64,000 nucleotides of DNA. Origin: Eudorina sp. 2006-703-Eu-15. Its lineage: Eukaryota; Chlorophyta; Chlorophyceae; Chlamydomonadales; Volvocaceae. The stretch is from positions 375,411 through 439,410 of the forward strand of contig BDSI01000109.1 of NCBI GenBank assembly GCA_003117195.1, read 5' to 3'. Numbering within the stretch: the stretch's first letter is position 1; each line of letters opens with the position of its first letter. The position numbers were made by a program, and so were the translations under genes. Shown one piece after another: positions 1-63,900 of the stretch. The notes beneath the pieces are model-generated. The model saw nothing but the letters and a program-made list of their open reading frames with translations. It did not search any database and was not told the origin of the DNA.

Positions 1-2501
1 CAAACCCCTCGTTCACATGGGTTGTTGAACGACCTCCGTATCCGTGTACGGCGGGCCGGAGCGGAGCGAACGGGGAAGAGCCGTACGGGCGCGCGGTCAG
101 GTCAGTTGAGGCCGGGAGCTGTCTGGGCCCGCCCGGCCGGGACGAACTGACCACCAGCTGGGAAAGACAGCGAAGCCGCCAAAGAGCACCGGGCCGATAA
201 CCGTCGATGCTGGGATGGACGAAGACGGCGACGCGTGGGCCCAGGCGAAAAGTAGTAGAAACCGGTGTGTTCAGATAGTGGACGGCTGACCACCTAAGCA
301 GCACTGTTGTAACTTCAGGGCCCCTCGCCCCGCACCCCCGGGGCTACCCCTCCCCAAAGTGCCTCATTCAATTGGCGTTGTAGTAGCTGCGGAATTTACA
401 GACAGTTGTGAAGGAATATGGGCAGGAAGCCCGCCAAGACGGGTAGTCCCTTCCCCTTGCATAAGGATGATCATAAATCTCAATCTCTCCGTTCGCGTCA
501 ACACATTCGAGGAAGGCGAATCGCCAGGCGCGAGCCGTCTGCGAGCATTTCCAAGCATCTCCAAGCCGATGGATGTGGGGATAAAAAAGGACTCTTGTCC
601 GCCAACCGTGATCACGTCGCTTACCAAACGGGAGTCCATATCGCCAAAAAATCTACCATTCTCATCGGCAGCAGCAGACGTTGCCGCCGCAGAAGCAGCC
701 CACGGCACTTTCGCAGCAGCGCTGCACTATCGCCCCTTTGCGCTGCCAAACAAGGGGTGAAGGGGGCATCCGGCGTCAGCCCAGACCCCCAGATCCACAG
801 ATCACGAAGACACCAGGAACATTGTAGCATGTCGGGGGGCATGTGCGTTGGCAACAACAGGCAGGCGGGCCCCCGCCTCCTGCCGGCAACCCATCCACTC
901 CTGACACGAATCCACGTCCGAGTACGCACGACAGGGGACCTCCGGCAGCGCTGCTCCGAGGCCGCCCGACCTCGTCGCCACGCCAGCGCTCACTGCCGGC
1001 GGAGCCGCAGCGGCTGCCCTGCAACGTAGCTCATCAACCGCAGGAGCTGCTGCTGGAGCTGCTGCCTGAGGAAAATCCCCACACTGCCTGCGGCTCATTG
1101 CCAAGTCGTGACATGCGCTGTGCGTGCCGACACACGGACATCCACACACACACGGGTCTCTCTTATCTGAACACACACATTGTTCGGATACGTTGACTCG
1201 CTAATACGTACACATGCGAGTACGCCACGTGCTGTACCCATCCCTGCCGTACCAAAGGCGCGCCCGAATCGCGCCCTTCGCCATTCAGTCAGTCCTTCGC
1301 CCCCCGAATTCAGCCCTTCGCCATTCAGTCGCAGCGGCCGCTAAGCATGCATGTGCGCTCGTGGACTCAATGCCCTCCATGCCACCCAACACTCAAACCC
1401 GCTGCCCCACAAAGCTCCAGCCCTACGGCCGCGTTGTAGGGCCGCCCCCGATTCCTGCCTATCAGTTAACGACGCCCCCGCGGACGTGCCAAGCCGCCGT
1501 CATATACCACTCCCCGCTGACCGATGCCTACAAAAATCGATGTACTGATCTATGTATATACGTCAACGCTGCACTCGCCGGTACACGGGCGCTTCTGTGC
1601 ACCGTGGCACGCGCGGGAGGCAGCCGCAGCCGCGCCGTTGCGCACACTCAACACGCAGCGGCGTCCGCACAGGCACACGGGCCCGACCAGCCGGCCGGCA
1701 GGCCAGCGAGCATGGCCCACGGAAGCAGCGCCGCCCGCGGCACGCAGCGCCATGCCCCGCAGGCCGCGGCGTAGTAGGAGGCCTGTACGGAACAGCGCCG
1801 TGCTTTGCACGCGGCGGCATGAGTCCCTCAGCGTCCTGCCGCCGCCGCCGTCGCCGCAGAATCTGAGCCCTTGCCGCCGATCAGGGGTGCGCGGCTGTCG
1901 CCTCGTTCAGTCCCATCGGCCAGCTGCTCGTCGTCGTTGGCAGCGGAGGAGCCCACGGGCACCGCCGCCGCCGCCGTCGCCGCCCCGTCATGCGCGTGCT
2001 TGGACTTCTCCGGCGAGTCGTGCGGGCTGCCAGCTCCGTCCTCAAGGCTACCGCGTGCGACAGCCGTGTGTGGTGCATCGCCGGGGATCAAACACGCGGG
2101 CGGGTCAGCACGGGTAGGTCAGCACACGTGGGGCAGTGGGCAGGACAGATGTCCGCAACGCCCCCTCCCCCCCCCGAATGCTCCTGTGGGGCTGGCCTCG
2201 ACCTGACCCCCTTCATGCTGCTGCCTCATGCTGCGTAGTCAATCACATTAAATCCAAGCCGATGGGTCCCGTGTTCGCGACAAATTTGAAATATGCCGTG
2301 CACTCCTTGCCGCGTGTGCTTCAGTCCGATGACACATACCACACCCAGTCCAGTCACAGCAGCACATATCATGCAGACGCACACATACGGTACGCACACA
2401 TTGTGCAACACGATTCCCTCAACACACTAGTGTATTGCTGTTCTCGACGTCTTGCAGGGGCAATTCGGCCAACCACGGTCAACCCATGTCACCGGCGCGG
2501 C
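1..2501. other. Downstream flank of gene 1, no clear gene
   Basis: This GC-rich stretch has overlapping open frames on both strands, none with convincing composition. It holds a short direct repeat (GCCCTTCGCCATTCAGTC at about 1273 and 1312) and a minus-strand TGTAA near 396 that could be a distant poly(A) signal. See the separate entry for 1828-2091. Confidence 0.5.
1828..2091 (-). other. Possible terminal-exon-like ORF
   Basis: This open minus-strand stretch encodes up to 87 residues. It is acidic and Ala/Ser-rich, with EDGAGSPHDSPEKSKHAH and ERGDSRAPLIGGKGSD, and ends at a TGA. Composition is like disordered tails of algal proteins, and an AG acceptor precedes EDGAG. It could be an alternative last exon of gene 1 or the end of another gene, or chance GC-rich open frame. 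No partner exon was found. Confidence 0.2.
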
Positions 2502-5500
2502 TCACGTAAACTGCGGCATCATCGGCGGCGGCGGCGCCGGCGCCGCCGGCGCCTCAGACTCCGGCGGCGCGCCCGCGTTGGTGCCCCAGAGGCCGCCGCC
2601 CGACACCGGCAGGCCCGTGGCGACCTCCCCCACGGGGCGGGCGGCGTGCGTGCTGACCGGCATGGCGTAGACGGGCGACTCCGTGTACATCGCCTCGAAG
2701 CCGGGCGCTGCCGCCGGGTTGGCGCCCGCGGTCTCGCTGGCGAAGGCGGTGTAGGGCGAGCCGTTGACGGGCGCCGCGGGGAAGTTCTCCTTCACCTTGT
2801 TGCCGACCCAGGAGAAGGCGCGGCCCACGCCCTTGCTGTCGAGGGGTCAGGTGCGTGTCACAGGGAAAGGTTGGACGGGATGGTTGGCTAGGGCAGAGGC
2901 TAGGTGTGAGACTGGCTACATAGGGCAGGTCCGATCGGGATGGTTAGGACGTTAGGTAGGATGGGGCGATCCATTAGGCAGGGTGGGCTATCCAGGGTGC
3001 GGTATGTCGGGTAGGTTGAGCTAAAAAGAGCTCGAGAGGGAGAAGACAGCACGGGCAGCAGCAATCCGGGCAAACAAATGCGTTCGTGTGATCCATGGTG
3101 GCCCCGGGACTCGGCTGCGGTGGATGGGCCTCAGGTCAGCCTCACAACATCGAGGTCTAGGTTCGCGGCCCGCGCATGCGTGCGCTGACCTGACCCACTT
3201 ACACCCGCACCCGAATGTCGCAGTCAGCCGGCAGAGCAAGATGGCACGCCGCCGCCTCGAATAATAATTTTGTTTGGTTGGATTGAAAGCATCTGAACCG
3301 CCCGGACCACCATTCGGGTGTTTGTCGCATAACCCAGATCGCCTGGACCACGATTTGGTGTGGGTAGTTCAACCCAAATCCGATCCGGACACATACCCGA
3401 CCCACCCGACCCAGGCTGGGCAGATGGCGGAGGCAGTGAGAAACATAGGATTGCGAACCACGCCACGGATGCAAAGCGGACGATGCCGCGCAATCGAAGC
3501 ACAGGCCTGAGTGTGCTGGAGGAGGAACGGCAGCGTGACCCCAATTTCCCGGCACCTGCAAGAACCCGCTGAGGAGTTACCGCCATAGAACGTGCTCTTC
3601 CGTTGCGCATATCCCGTCCCGTCAAAACCCATTCGCATACAACATCCAAGCCACCGCTCTTCGCAACCGCGCAAAACCGCGGCGTCGGCGCTGGCACTGA
3701 CGCACCTGGCCCTGACTAGTCTTTCCACCTTTTCCCGCGCGTTTCTGTTTCTACCCCTGCGCGCACACCCACCAACCCACCTTGCGGTCTGGAACCCGTT
3801 GCTGAGGCTGGCCAGGGACCGCTGCACGCCCTCGCTCTCCAGCGCCCGGTCGGTGGCCTGCTTCACCTTGCCCACGGCAACCGAGGTGGCCTCCCGCGTT
3901 GCTGTAATCAGGTTGGTACGCTGGTCCAGCTTGTCCAGCTGCAAGTGCCGGGCCAAGCGGGATCACGGGGCGCGGTTGTGGTGCTTTGGTCCTCACAAAC
4001 GATCATGGGGATGTGGGTCGACAAGGCATGTGGGTCGCCCTTGTCGACAGATCCAATGTGGCCGCGGGACCCGAAGAGTTACTCCTAAGACCCCGGCAAA
4101 AGCTGCGGCAGAGCCCCAGCAGGGATCTGTGCGCCGCGGGTAACAACACGACGCCTCCGGGAGCTTCAAGAGTATGTGTATTACTCTTTGACCCACATCA
4201 GACATCACCCACGTACGCACCGGGCGGGGTGGGCCACACCCAGGGCGCGGTGGTGGCCCACCCAGCAACCCGCCTGGCCCAGCCGCATCATGACCTTCAC
4301 TATCCTCCTACACTCGCACTACAGCCCGTGCACGTGATTGGCCAGGAGGACCGATAGGGCCGTGGTGCGGCTGGAAACGGACCGTGGGAAAGCGCGCAAG
4401 TCGTTCGATTCGACGGACCCCAATTGCACCTCCGGGCCTCAGCCTGCGCCTGTGGGGCAGCCGTAGCGCAGGAGCGCTTTCGGTCCCGCAGGAACTGCTA
4501 TCAAGAACCACCCCGCTCCATACAGAACGAACCCGTCAAGCAGCAGTTGCTATCAACAGTCATCAGGTTAAAGAGTTCCCGCTCCATGACAATGCCGCAT
4601 CCGTGCGACCGCATCCGAGCTGCCGCACCTTCTCCGCCACCGTCTCCATGACTCGCACCCCCGTGGTGTTGATCCGCTCCAGGGTGTTCTTGCTGCTGGT
4701 CGCCACCTGCAGCGGCACCCAGATGACACGTGCATGGAGGCATAAGGTATCCCGGGTATTGATGGCTGTCCAGGCATAGGGCCCGAGCCCGAAGAGTGCC
4801 GTCCACCGCCCCCAGGAGTCGCTTCCGAGTGAGGGCCACGGTTGACCCTCTCCTGCTAGACCCTCTAGACCCTCTGAACGGGCGTGTCCGTTAAGGAAAG
4901 CCCGTTCACGGCATGAGATCCGGCGTACACCAGTGAAGCTGCGGCTTACCTTGTCGGCAGCGCGAGCGGTGGTCAGCTCAAGTGACACGCCGTACGTGAA
5001 CTCCTCCGGCACCTGCGTGGATAGAAACAGCAGGACGAGAGCCGTGAGCCGTAGGAATCGTATGGCGCATGCCATGATGCACAAGTCGCGGTGCAGCCCA
5101 TGCACCGCGACCCACGTCCAGTTACTTTGTGCCCTGACGGGCGGGCTGAATGGGAGGGGGTGCTTACGGGACATGTCAGCAGGGGGATGTACATGCATTA
5201 AGCGACGATTACGCAATCAGACGAAGAACTTGTGATGACTGTGTCGGACATATGCTGAGATGTCAAGCGTCTGTCTTTTGCACCAAGGGTGGCCTGCCGT
5301 GCCGTAAGTGTGTCGACTTGCAGGTGCACAAGAAACCTCTGAGCGCCGGTCAACCCGCTTTTCATGACAAACAGGTATCCAAGCCACAGTCGACACAAGA
5401 ACTGACCACACCGCCAGTATAAGAGAGCAGCCCTCGGCAAGCCTACCTCCGCGATATGTGCCACGCCGTCCATAAGATTTGCGTCAATCCATTGCTGCAG

Positions 5501-5947
5501 CTCCTCGATGCTGCTTGCATCCCAGAGCGACACGCTGTAGTTGCCACAGGACGGAATCACCTGGGGGCGGGTCCAACACGGTGAATAAGCCAACCGTGGT
5601 AGCTAAGACTAGGCAACATCAGACTTACCATACGGCATTTCAGGTTAACCGGAAGCAGTTTTCTCTTGACTGCATCGTTTAGGATAATGACCGCCAAGGG
5701 AACCCGCGAAGAGGGAACCTCAACAACGTGCGTCACAAGAAGCAAGACCATCTTGGGAAGGTGTAAGAACTGCTTTGTTGCAAATTCACTGCTTCACAAG
5801 TCCAGCAGCAGTTAGGGCTTGCCCGCCATACCAAAATTAAAAACAAACTTACGCGACACCTGTATGCATGATCTCACACGTACGAAAACATTTGACTTGA
5901 AGTTTTCCTTCTTCATCGAAAGTAACGATCTTTTCAGGGTACGACAT
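2502..5947 (-). CDS. Seven-exon gene, conserved-looking hypothetical protein (333 aa)
   Basis: Exons in transcript order are 5853-5947, 5629-5788, 5447-5560, 4950-5012, 4629-4706, 3781-3938 and 2502-2835. Every junction has a GT donor (GTAAGT, GTAAGT, GTAGGC, GTAAGC, GTGCGG, GTGGGT) and an AG acceptor, and phases match throughout, giving 1002 nt with ATG and TGA. The N-terminus reads MSYPEKIVTFDEEGKL. Residues 1-120 look like a small folded domain, with the segments VPLAVIILNDAVKRKLLP and YSVSLWDASSIEELQQW. Residues 140-235 are Lys/Glu/Ala/Thr-rich and probably helical (KLDQRTNLITATREATSVAV), resembling apolipoprotein, LEA or BPA1-type amphipathic helices. The last 80 residues are Pro/Ala/Gly-rich. 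I see no signal peptide or membrane segment. I do not recognise the family and assign no function. No TGTAA poly(A) signal lies close downstream. Confidence 0.8.
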
Positions 5948-6715
5948 TGAAGGAGACGCTTGGAAACGAAAAATTGAAATATTGTGCGTCTTAAGTGAAG
6001 CTGCTTACATGTGAACAGATTGTATTACTCGGACAAAGAGCAGCAAAGAGAAGGGCTATGTCGGGACGTGTATTTGAAGAAAGTTATGCCGGAGGTGAAT
6101 GCGGAACTTTTACAACAGCGAAGGGGAGCGTCCCGCAAGAAGTTAACGGGAACCAGCAGAAAGCGAGGCCTGTCGCGCACAAAGCAAGGATTGGCACAAA
6201 GGAGGCGCGCGCAGTGACCGTGGAGAGGAGCGAGGGCGGAAACGAGCAAGGTCAGGGCAGGACCTTACCAACGTGCACGCTATCCCACCGCTATCTATCC
6301 CACCGGTGCAGCGCATCTATCCGCACGGTGCACGCACAGGATGGTGGTGTCTGGGTCGCACGCCGCTGCAAGATCGCTCTCTTCCAATCGATCCAGGCCC
6401 ATAGACACCAAAACGGCGGTGTCGATGTCGGCCTGTGTGGGCTGTTGTTGACACCCCTGGTCCTGCCCGGTTCAACACGCCGAATAAGCCGGGTCTTTGA
6501 CGTGTCGGATGGATCTGTCGAGCGTGACGGGGAGCGCGTGCTGCCAGAACCCAGTTTACACGGGATGAGACATGTCAGGCACAGGTGGCGGCTGTCGTCG
6601 TGCTGGTTCCTGGTTGAGAGCACGCTGTTGCTTGCAGACGGGCGGCAGCTGCAGGCAATGCGGGAGCACGAGCTGCGGCGCCACATGGCCAGTTGCGGGG
6701 CCACCCACGCGACAT

Positions 6716-6813
6716 GCGCATTTGCGCCTGGCATTATAGCCTGCCATGGACTGCCCACCTACCTGCGCATTTGCGCCTGGCATTATAGCCTGCCATGGAC
6801 TGCCCACCTACCT
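6716..6813. repeat. 49-bp tandem duplication
   Basis: Two nearly identical copies (6716-6764 and 6765-6813), each starting GCGCATTTGCGCCTGGCATT, lie about 770 bp upstream of the gene 1 start. Confidence 0.85.
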
Positions 6814-8084
6814 GCGCTCTGATTGCGCCTAGGTGTCCCCAGCAGTCCCGCTGGATCACTCGAATTCTCTCCATCTTGGGCGACTGAACATGAACATTAT
6901 AAAGAAGTTCATTGTGTTATCGCGTTCGGCGCATGTGCCGCGTAAACTGAGTACCCGCGCGCATATATACATGCGCATGTCCCAAACTAAGAAACACCAC
7001 AATTCATAACGAGTTGAATGAAGCTTCCGTAATTTATGTTTGAATGAAAGAAGTATTTGCATTTCGTTTGTCTTGGGGTCATAGCAGTGTCGCTTCGAGG
7101 CTTTCCGCCTGTTCGACACTTGAGACGCTGCGCGATGATTCGTAAGCCACCCGTGCTTCATGATGCTCATATGGAGACCGCATTTGCGCATGGCGGGCCA
7201 TTGCAGGCACTTCTTGTCGACAATGGCGAATGTGGTACACGTGTCCTTCGCAAGCCCGTCCCGCAGTCCATTCTGGACATATACGTTTGTAGCCAACAAT
7301 GCAGCAGGGATTCACATAATGCTTTCGTGCGGGCGAAATTCGCGGATTTTGAATAAACTCTTCGTACAGCCAACCATGATGCTGCGAGGGGCAGCTTAAA
7401 CATCATTCTCACTGATGATCGTTGGTGATATCATAACACGAGCCACTAAACACTGTTGAGCAGCACTGTATGTGCGACTTCCTCGTCATATAGACATAGT
7501 CGTGTACTGTTGACGCTCGCGGGCATGCCAGGGGCAATACCACAACGATGTAGCCCATACGTATAAGTATTGTAATTGTTGTGCTAACTAACCGCTCTCA
7601 CGCATTACAAATCATGTTGAGAAGGACCGGTTGTACCTGGACCCGTGGGGCGCTGTGGGAACATGCATCCGGGAGATCCTCCCTCGCTGAGCAAAGCGAA
7701 TGAAAGAATCAAAACCAATAGACACAGCAGCTGGACCCTCGGGAAATCGCTGTAATAATAAGGATTCGCATCCGTCAGCATCAAGTGCTATGCGCGCTGT
7801 AGTTTGGAGCCTCTCGACGACGTCTGCTCATTCCAGAAGTTGGAAAAGTGAAACAGGAATTCGAATCCCGCGCTAAGCGTCAAGTGCGCTTTAGCCTCGT
7901 GTTACAAGTGCCGTAAAGCTCCGTCAACATCGACCCTCTGGGATAACCCTAGCGTGAATTAAGGGGGCAGGGGCGGTGATGAGGCTCGCTGAACCTATAC
8001 ACCGCTACCACCGGGAAGTCTAAACAGCAAATCCCATGCTTACCCTACACCTCGTTTCCAACGGAGGTTAGTAGTAGTAGCCGT

Positions 8085-8512
8085 CACAAGGTTGCTGGAC
8101 CCGAGTCCCGACCCGACGCACGTTCCAACCGACGGCGGGGCCCAGACAGCTCGTAGGCGCCTCATCTCATCAACCGCTACCAAGGACTGCGCACGCACCC
8201 ATCCTCCATCACCCGCGGGAGGGCGGGGGGATGTCATGCAGCCATACCGCGCGGCCAGCACAACAAGTTATTACCAGCGCGCCAGGATTGTCAAAGGATC
8301 TTATTCGTTACAGCGGACCCCGCGGGTCATCGGTAACAGCCGAAGCTTCTCACCATACACTGCATACACGCACGAAAGGCGTACCACCATGGCGCACCGG
8401 ACAGGACCCACAAGTGCACCGAAACACCAGGATTGCCTCTATTGGAAACCGCGCCAGACCCGCCGAATCACATGGCGGGGATCGATGTTGAATGAATGAA
8501 TGAACGTTACAG
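8085..8512 (-). repeat. SINE-like family 1 copy, (CATT)n-tailed family
   Basis: The inverse complement matches the copy at 22560-22835 over several blocks: a GTTTCCAnnAGAGGCAATCC-like block, a CGGGTGATGGAGGATGGGTG block, and GATGAGGCGCCTACGA followed by GGGCCC. It is bounded at high coordinate by (GAAT)n and another family end, GTTACAGCGGACCCC, at about 8507; a further end-like sequence at about 8310 suggests nesting of two copies. Confidence 0.6.
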
Positions 8513-9861
8513 CGGACCCCAAAGAGATCGATGGCGGGCGGGGAGGTTAGTTGTCATCCCCCCGACTCGCTTGCTTGCTCCAGCACCCTACCTGTGCCTC
8601 AGCACGATGTATGTTGTGGTTACGTAGTTGTGACAGCGTGGTCATGCAGCAGCGATGAGCTCCTTCTGAGGTTGCGCCAAGCTCCGTCGATAAGGAGCGA
8701 GGGGTCTCACGCAGGTCCTTCGTTCCTGACCGTGCCGCCAAATAAAGCACGAGGTGATGGCCGCGCGGGAACACGAACAAAACAAAGTATGCCGGAAACG
8801 GATAATAGTTTGGATCGGGCATGCCTGGCCGTCCACTGCTGTGTATGTGTGAGCATGCGTGGATGGGTACGCGCGCAAAGGAATCAACTCAACTCAAACA
8901 AATAAACGAAACGCAAGCGAGCGAGAAGTAAGGAGCGCCGCAGCCTCGCGCTGTGCGTACGTCATCAGGGCCACCTTCATTCATCACGCACGGTCGATAT
9001 CCATCGGAGGTTTGCTCCGTCCGTCCAGCTATCTCGCGAGCTAGCTGCCTTTTGTGCACCGGCAATCCAACATCCACGCACGCATGCAGTCACAACAAAG
9101 AAACGACACCGGTGCCTGGTCTGTACGACGACCATTATTATGATTGTTATTACGACTCAGCCAATATTATTATTAGTACGATCCAGCCAATATTATTATC
9201 AGTACGACCCAGCCATGCCGCTGGACGACCAGCAACCTCGCTCCATTGCTCGTCTGTCATAGCTTTCACACAGCAGATAGATAGATAGGTTATGTCATCA
9301 GTTTCCGTCATTAGCTAGCTGTGGGAGCCCCGCACTCCCGCCCGCCGCCGTCGGCATATGAACGAACCAAGGCTGCTGGCCTACTTGTTGCTTGCTAAGA
9401 TATAAGGCAGATGCGTACGTGCAGCATGAAAAGAGCATTCCCCCGTCTATCGATCCCCGCCGCCGCCCGCCCGCACTAGCAACTACCCGCACCATATATA
9501 TACAAGCTAAGAAGAAGCAACACGAGGTTGATCACTTGGAATATCCGGCGGCATGTACATGTGCTGCCAGCTCCATCCGCGCCTGACAGATATGTCGTCT
9601 CTAGAGAGCGAGAACAACGAAACCTTCCGGAGGAATTATCCATTTGGACAAGCGTCCCCACACCAAGGGCGAGAACAAGTGAACAATGGCCAAATAAACC
9701 CGCCGTAATAACGAACAACGCCCGGCCCCACGGCTGTCTCTCGGCTGGCAGGTTGCTGCGCGATAGCCTCGCTCCGTCGCTTGGATCCCAGCCGCCACTC
9801 AGCTGCAGCCGCCGCTTCCTTGTCGCTGGGGGGGCGATCTATTTTGTCCTTCCCTAGCTAG

Positions 9862-60026
<50,165 letters not shown>

Positions 60027-60590
60027 TCACGGGGTGGAAAACTCAACATACCGTATTGCCCTCAATTTGATTGACATGGACATACATTGAAACCATGCAT
60101 TGTTTTGGCCTAAATGACACGCCGGTACTAACTTACAGCCAATTGACTCACTTCTGGCGGAGTTTTAGACCCCTATCTATAGACTAAACGCGCCCAGAGC
60201 CTCGAAAGCTGACTCCAAACTATACAAATGATGATCATATGCTGAAAAGGAACTAAGTCTCTGCTGCTGTGACAAATTTGATGATTTAATTTGAGGGGAT
60301 TGGACTGTGGGCGGCATCGGAATAAAGATGTGAAGCGCGGTTGCGCAGTGAGGCCCTATGGCAGCCCGACCCCCTGTAAACGGGGTCCAGACCCGGTAAC
60401 TTGCCAGTTACTAGGGTAGGTTGCTCGGCAGGTCGCTAGATAGTTACTCGGGAGGTAAACAAGCTACTTCAAAAATGGTTATTTTTCTTGCATTTTTGTG
60501 GTGCATCTACATGGAAAAAAGCAATTATGGCATTGGAATCTCTTCCCACGGGTAGTGACGGGTCTGGGTTGCATCAGAACGGGGGACCCT
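60027..60590. other. Region upstream of the first recognised gene 2 exon
   Basis: No start codon, signal peptide or further exon could be identified. A GGTAAC/GTTACT-rich patch lies at 60390-60460. The missing 5' exon may be here or beyond the window. Confidence 0.4.
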
Positions 60591-62101
<1,511 letters not shown>

Positions 62102-62460
62102 GCATCTGCTATTAGTTCTTTGCCCCTGCGCTGTGACGGCCGTTGACCGCGTTCGTACCCGGCACATCACTGCAAATTCGGCACCCGCATCTTTGCATTC
62201 CATTTGGTTTGCTCGTTTTTTCCTTCTTACTAACAACTTTTAGGACGTGTATCCCTGTCTTGCCATCCGCCTTGCATGTCCTCCGACTTCGCTTCGCTAA
62301 CCACTGACGGTGCTGCTTCGCTTGGTGCTCCCGTTTCTGCATTCAGGTCAGTATCTTTTCCTTCTGCACGGGCTGGGACTGTTGTGCCGGGCACTTGCTT
62401 GCTGTCGGCATTGCACGCGCTGTTGACGCATACGCCCTTGCTTTTGCTGCACCTTAGGAT

Positions 62461-62970
62461 CAGTGTTGCTATCTTAAATAAAAAGAATATTTACGGGCAA
62501 AAAAGCCGGAAATTTTCTATTTCCCGGACCCCCAAGAAACCTGCGAGATTCTATTTATTATACGCTGTGGAGAGCCGGAAATCTGCCCTGCCAACTATTT
62601 TCCAGACTACCAAAAAGGCCTGGAAATCTGCAGGCGCAGGGAAAAATCCTGCATCGTACACCTGTCTACCGCCAAAACACACTCGAATGCCGTGTCCCCA
62701 ACTCCTGGTTACCCTCCAATATGCATCCGCGACGCAAGGAAAGCGCGCTTCAGGCCTCCATGGACTTAGAATCCCTGTCGTCGCTGTGGTAACAGTGGCC
62801 CTGCTGTCGAAACACGCAGAAATATTTCCACCCTGCCTCGGAGGTTTTTATTTCCTGCTGGCACCTAGGAAGCCCCCCAAAATCTGCCCTGCCAAAGGTT
62901 TTTTGGCTACTGGCGACAGGCCGGAAACCTGCGGAATTCTATTTCCCCGTTTTGGAAGATAGCAACACTG
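62461..62970. mobile_element. hAT-like MITE 2 (510 bp)
   Basis: The 15-bp terminal inverted repeats, CAGTGTTGCTATCTT and its complement, are perfect. They are flanked by an exact 8-bp duplication CTTAGGAT (62453-62460 and 62971-62978). Internal subterminal repeats of CCGGAAATCTG and CTGCCCTGCCAA type recur on the plus strand. The termini are close to those of MITE 1 (12 of 15 bases by eye). It is non-coding; open frames across it are accidental. Confidence 0.92.
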
Positions 62971-62978
62971 CTTAGGAT

Positions 62979-63229
62979 CAGTAGGTAGCTTAGTAGAGTT
63001 TCAGCCTACCTACGACGTCATAGCCGCTGCTTCTGCTGGCGTCCCGGCGCCCACCGGCGCTCGACAACGATACGGGGCGCTGCAGCATCACGGCCTACAC
63101 CAACTTGGGACTCTTTATGGTCGACATACTTCGCCCTGGCATATTGGTAACTCTGGTCTCGGTCTCAGTCGTCGGTTGCATTGCTGGACACGGGTCTGCT
63201 TATTCGCGGCTCAGCTTTTCTCCTTGATA
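62979..63229. other. Sequence after MITE 2, unassigned
   Basis: The bases on either side of MITE 2 (about 62100-62452 and 62979-63229) read as one GC-moderate stretch with a few open frames but no recognised domain. It may be older repeat DNA into which the MITE inserted. Confidence 0.3.
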
Positions 63230-63484
63230 ACACACATACATACACATACATACACATACATACATACACTTACATACACTTACATACACTTACATACACT
63301 TACATACACTTACATACACTTACATACTAACTTACATACTAACATACATACTTACATGCATACTTACATGCATACTTACATACTTACATACTTACATACT
63401 TACATACTTACATACTTACATACTTACATACTTACATACTTACATACTTACATACTTACATACTTACATACTTACATACACACA
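63230..63484. repeat. TACATACTTA-type microsatellite
   Basis: About 250 bp consists of CATACACT and then ACATACTT 8-base units. Confidence 0.93.
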
Positions 63485-63552
63485 AAGGGAGGGTTCACCA
63501 AGGGCACGCAGTGTCACAGCAATTCTTCAACCTTGCCGGTGGTTATCACTAC

Positions 63553-63597
63553 CTGTAACACGGCGCGGCCAAAGGCTTCTCGAGATGCTGTGCAGGG
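63553..63597 (-). repeat. Dispersed ~45-bp motif, copy 4
   Basis: On the plus strand it reads TGTAACACGGCGCGGCCAAA then GGCTTCTCGAGATGCTGTGC. The TGTAACA end could be a transposon terminus. Confidence 0.7.
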
Positions 63598-63719
63598 TCA
63601 TTGTTAGGGACTTATACTGTAACCCAGCGTTACACTACCCCAATCCTGTGGTCAAATCCCAGATGATGGGAGGGGATGGAGTCGTCCAAACAGTGGGCCC
63701 AGGGTGGCAGCAGTAAGCG

Positions 63720-63900
63720 AAGGCGGTTAACGGGGGAGCAACCCGATGACTCTGGGGCAGTTACTGCCCCCCCCAGTAAACCGGGGGGAGGGGGGGGCGG
63801 TTATCCGTTGGTAATCGGGAGGTAACGGGGGTCCCCAGTTATCGACCGTTAAACGGGGGTCAGTAACTGGTCGTTTACCGGGGGTCGGGCTGCTATATGG
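63720..63900. repeat. GGTAAC/GTTACC-rich cluster
   Basis: Imperfect units such as GGTTAACGGGGG, CAGTAAACCGGGG, GGTAACGGGGGTCC and GTTAAACGGGGGTC recur within 180 bp. Clusters of similar flavour lie at 11685-11755, 15015-15170 and 60380-60460. Confidence 0.7.

Larger units (their letters stand above)
5948..9861. other. Intergenic region between the two minus-strand genes
   Basis: It contains the presumed promoter and 5' leader of gene 1 (no obvious TATA box) and the 3' UTR of gene 2. I see a 49-bp tandem duplication (6716-6813), a SINE-like copy (about 8085-8512), and a short tandem repeat of a CAGCCAATATTATTAT-type unit at about 9150-9215. Open frames at 5995-6822 and 6856-7412 are not supported by composition or splice signals. 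Confidence 0.6.

Noticed and set aside
5995..6822. 275-residue plus-strand open frame divergent from gene 1
   Set aside because: It runs through the 49-bp duplication, has no recognisable domain, and looks like chance open frame in GC-rich DNA.
6856..7412. Overlapping open frames on both strands, some Cys-containing
   Set aside because: They overlap in several frames with no domain, no splice context and no codon preference.
62276..62962. 228-residue plus-strand open frame
   Set aside because: It reads through the boundary of MITE 2 and most of its non-coding interior.
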